DNA of 5,365 nucleotides from Bacteroidota bacterium. Lineage in GTDB: Bacteria; Bacteroidota; Bacteroidia; Chitinophagales; LD1. This document shows positions 4,648 through 5,365 of this stretch, in pieces. The DNA lies in NCBI GenBank assembly GCA_947457525.1, contig CANGXE010000133.1, positions 1-5,365 on the forward strand. The letters run 5' to 3'. The stretch's first letter is position 1. Each line of letters opens with the position of its first letter. The notes under the pieces were generated by a model. It had not been told where the DNA came from. It did no database searches and worked only from the letters and a program-made list of their open reading frames with translations. The translations under genes were made by a program, and so were the position numbers.

Positions 4648-5365
4648 TTACAACCCTCCGGTCAGGATCTTCAACTTCGCAAACTTGAGCATGATTTTCT
4701 TTACGCCAAAGGCGCCAAAATGAATGCCCGCAATCTTATTAGCACCCGAACCTTCGATACTGATTACTTTGCCTTCGCCAAATTTTTCGTGCAACACTTC
4801 AGCTCCGTTTTGCAGGTTAGCTACATCGTCTGCTATAAAAGGCTCGTCTGAGTTATTGGCAGGAGCTTTAGTGAGCGGAGCAGAACTTGGGCGAGGAAAT
4901 AAACTTTTGCCCGCGCTGTTTTGATGCACTTGAGGTCGCTTGATATCGCCATGGTGCGACACAATATCTTCGGGCACTTCTTTGAGGAAGCGACTGGGCT
5001 CACAATAGTTCAACTGCCCAAACTTGTAGCGCGTGCTGGCATAAGTCAAAAACAAGCGCGATTCTGCACGAGTGATCGCTACATAAAAAAGTCTGCGCTC
5101 TTCTTCCAAATCTTCCAAGCTGTAAAGTGACTGTGTACCTGGGAAAAGGTTCTCTTCCATACCCACCACATACACTACTCCAAACTCCAAGCCTTTGGCG
5201 GCATGCACTGTCATCAGCTTCACCGTGTCTATATTCTCTGCATCTTTTTCATCTCCTGTCAGCAAGGTCACATTTTGCAAAAATGAACCGAGCGATTTGT
5301 CCAGCACCTCTTCTTCATTTTCTTGCACCACATCTTCTTCCACAAATTCTTTGATGGAGTTCAAC
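4648..5365 (-). CDS. UvrD/PcrA-type 3'-5' DNA helicase, C-terminal part
   Basis: These are the last 238 or so codons of a superfamily 1A helicase of the UvrD/PcrA group, which unwinds DNA 3' to 5' using ATP in repair and conflict resolution. The reading frame is open through the right edge, so the true start lies outside the window; the TTG at 5362-5364 is read as an internal leucine. Counting from that codon, helicase motif V is in VKLMTVHAAKGLEF (48-61) with the typical GMEENLFP (68-75). Motif VI is in EEERRLFYVAITRA (87-100), containing the arginine that contacts the ATP phosphates. A Ser/Pro-rich linker (about 140-185) leads to a small beta-rich domain, GAEVLHEKFGEGKVISIEG (187-205) to KFAKLKIL (228-235). 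This matches the Tudor-like C-terminal domain through which PcrA/UvrD bind RNA polymerase. The gene ends in TAA at 4648-4650 and is separated from the DUF4290 gene by 215 bp. The choice between pcrA and uvrD names is left open. Confidence 0.93.
   Translation of the reverse strand, partial: LNSIKEFVEEDVVQENEEEVLDKSLGSFLQNVTLLTGDEKDAENIDTVKLMTVHAAKGLEFGVVYVVGMEENLFPGTQSLYSLEDLEEERRLFYVAITRAESRLFLTYASTRYKFGQLNYCEPSRFLKEVPEDIVSHHGDIKRPQVHQNSAGKSLFPRPSSAPLTKAPANNSDEPFIADDVANLQNGAEVLHEKFGEGKVISIEGSGANKIAGIHFGAFGVKKIMLKFAKLKILTGGL

Noticed and set aside
5362..5364. TTG as a start codon for the helicase fragment
   Set aside because: The frame continues open to the window edge, and the helicase needs several hundred more N-terminal residues including Walker A, so this TTG is an internal leucine.

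Overview
The window looks like an ordinary chromosomal housekeeping block from a member of the Bacteroidota. The evidence is a DUF4290-family protein (a family I know only from this phylum), a MurA with the aspartate-type active site common in the phylum, AT-rich leaders with no clear Shine-Dalgarno sequence before any start, and a good match to the Bacteroidota -7 promoter element (TAnnTTTG). Order or species cannot be fixed from sequence alone.

All six genes lie on the minus strand, so transcription runs from high to low coordinates. In that direction they are: the C-terminal third or so of a UvrD/PcrA-type helicase (4648-5365, cut by the right edge); a 215-bp gap with a promoter candidate and two weak hairpins; a DUF4290 protein (3752-4432); a 112-bp gap with overlapping hairpins; murA (2335-3639); a 140-bp gap with a small perfect palindrome and a direct repeat; grpE (1520-2194); a 54-bp spacer with a short degenerate repeat; dnaJ (290-1465); a 90-bp gap; and the N-terminal 66 residues of a GldA-like ABC transporter ATPase (1-199, cut by the left edge). 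No gene-free stretch exceeds 300 bp.

Functionally the block combines DNA repair/helicase activity, the first committed step of peptidoglycan synthesis, and the two co-chaperones of the Hsp70 cycle. GrpE (nucleotide exchange) and DnaJ (substrate delivery and ATPase stimulation) both serve DnaK, which is not encoded here; neither is HrcA, and I see no CIRCE operator. grpE and dnaJ are probably co-transcribed.

I see no mobile element, CRISPR array, RNA gene, broken gene or sign of horizontal transfer, and no new multi-gene system. The items most worth a second look are the uncharacterised DUF4290 protein with its basic low-complexity tail, the Cys-to-Asp MurA active site, the long charged N-terminal tail of GrpE, and the possible regulatory elements upstream of grpE.
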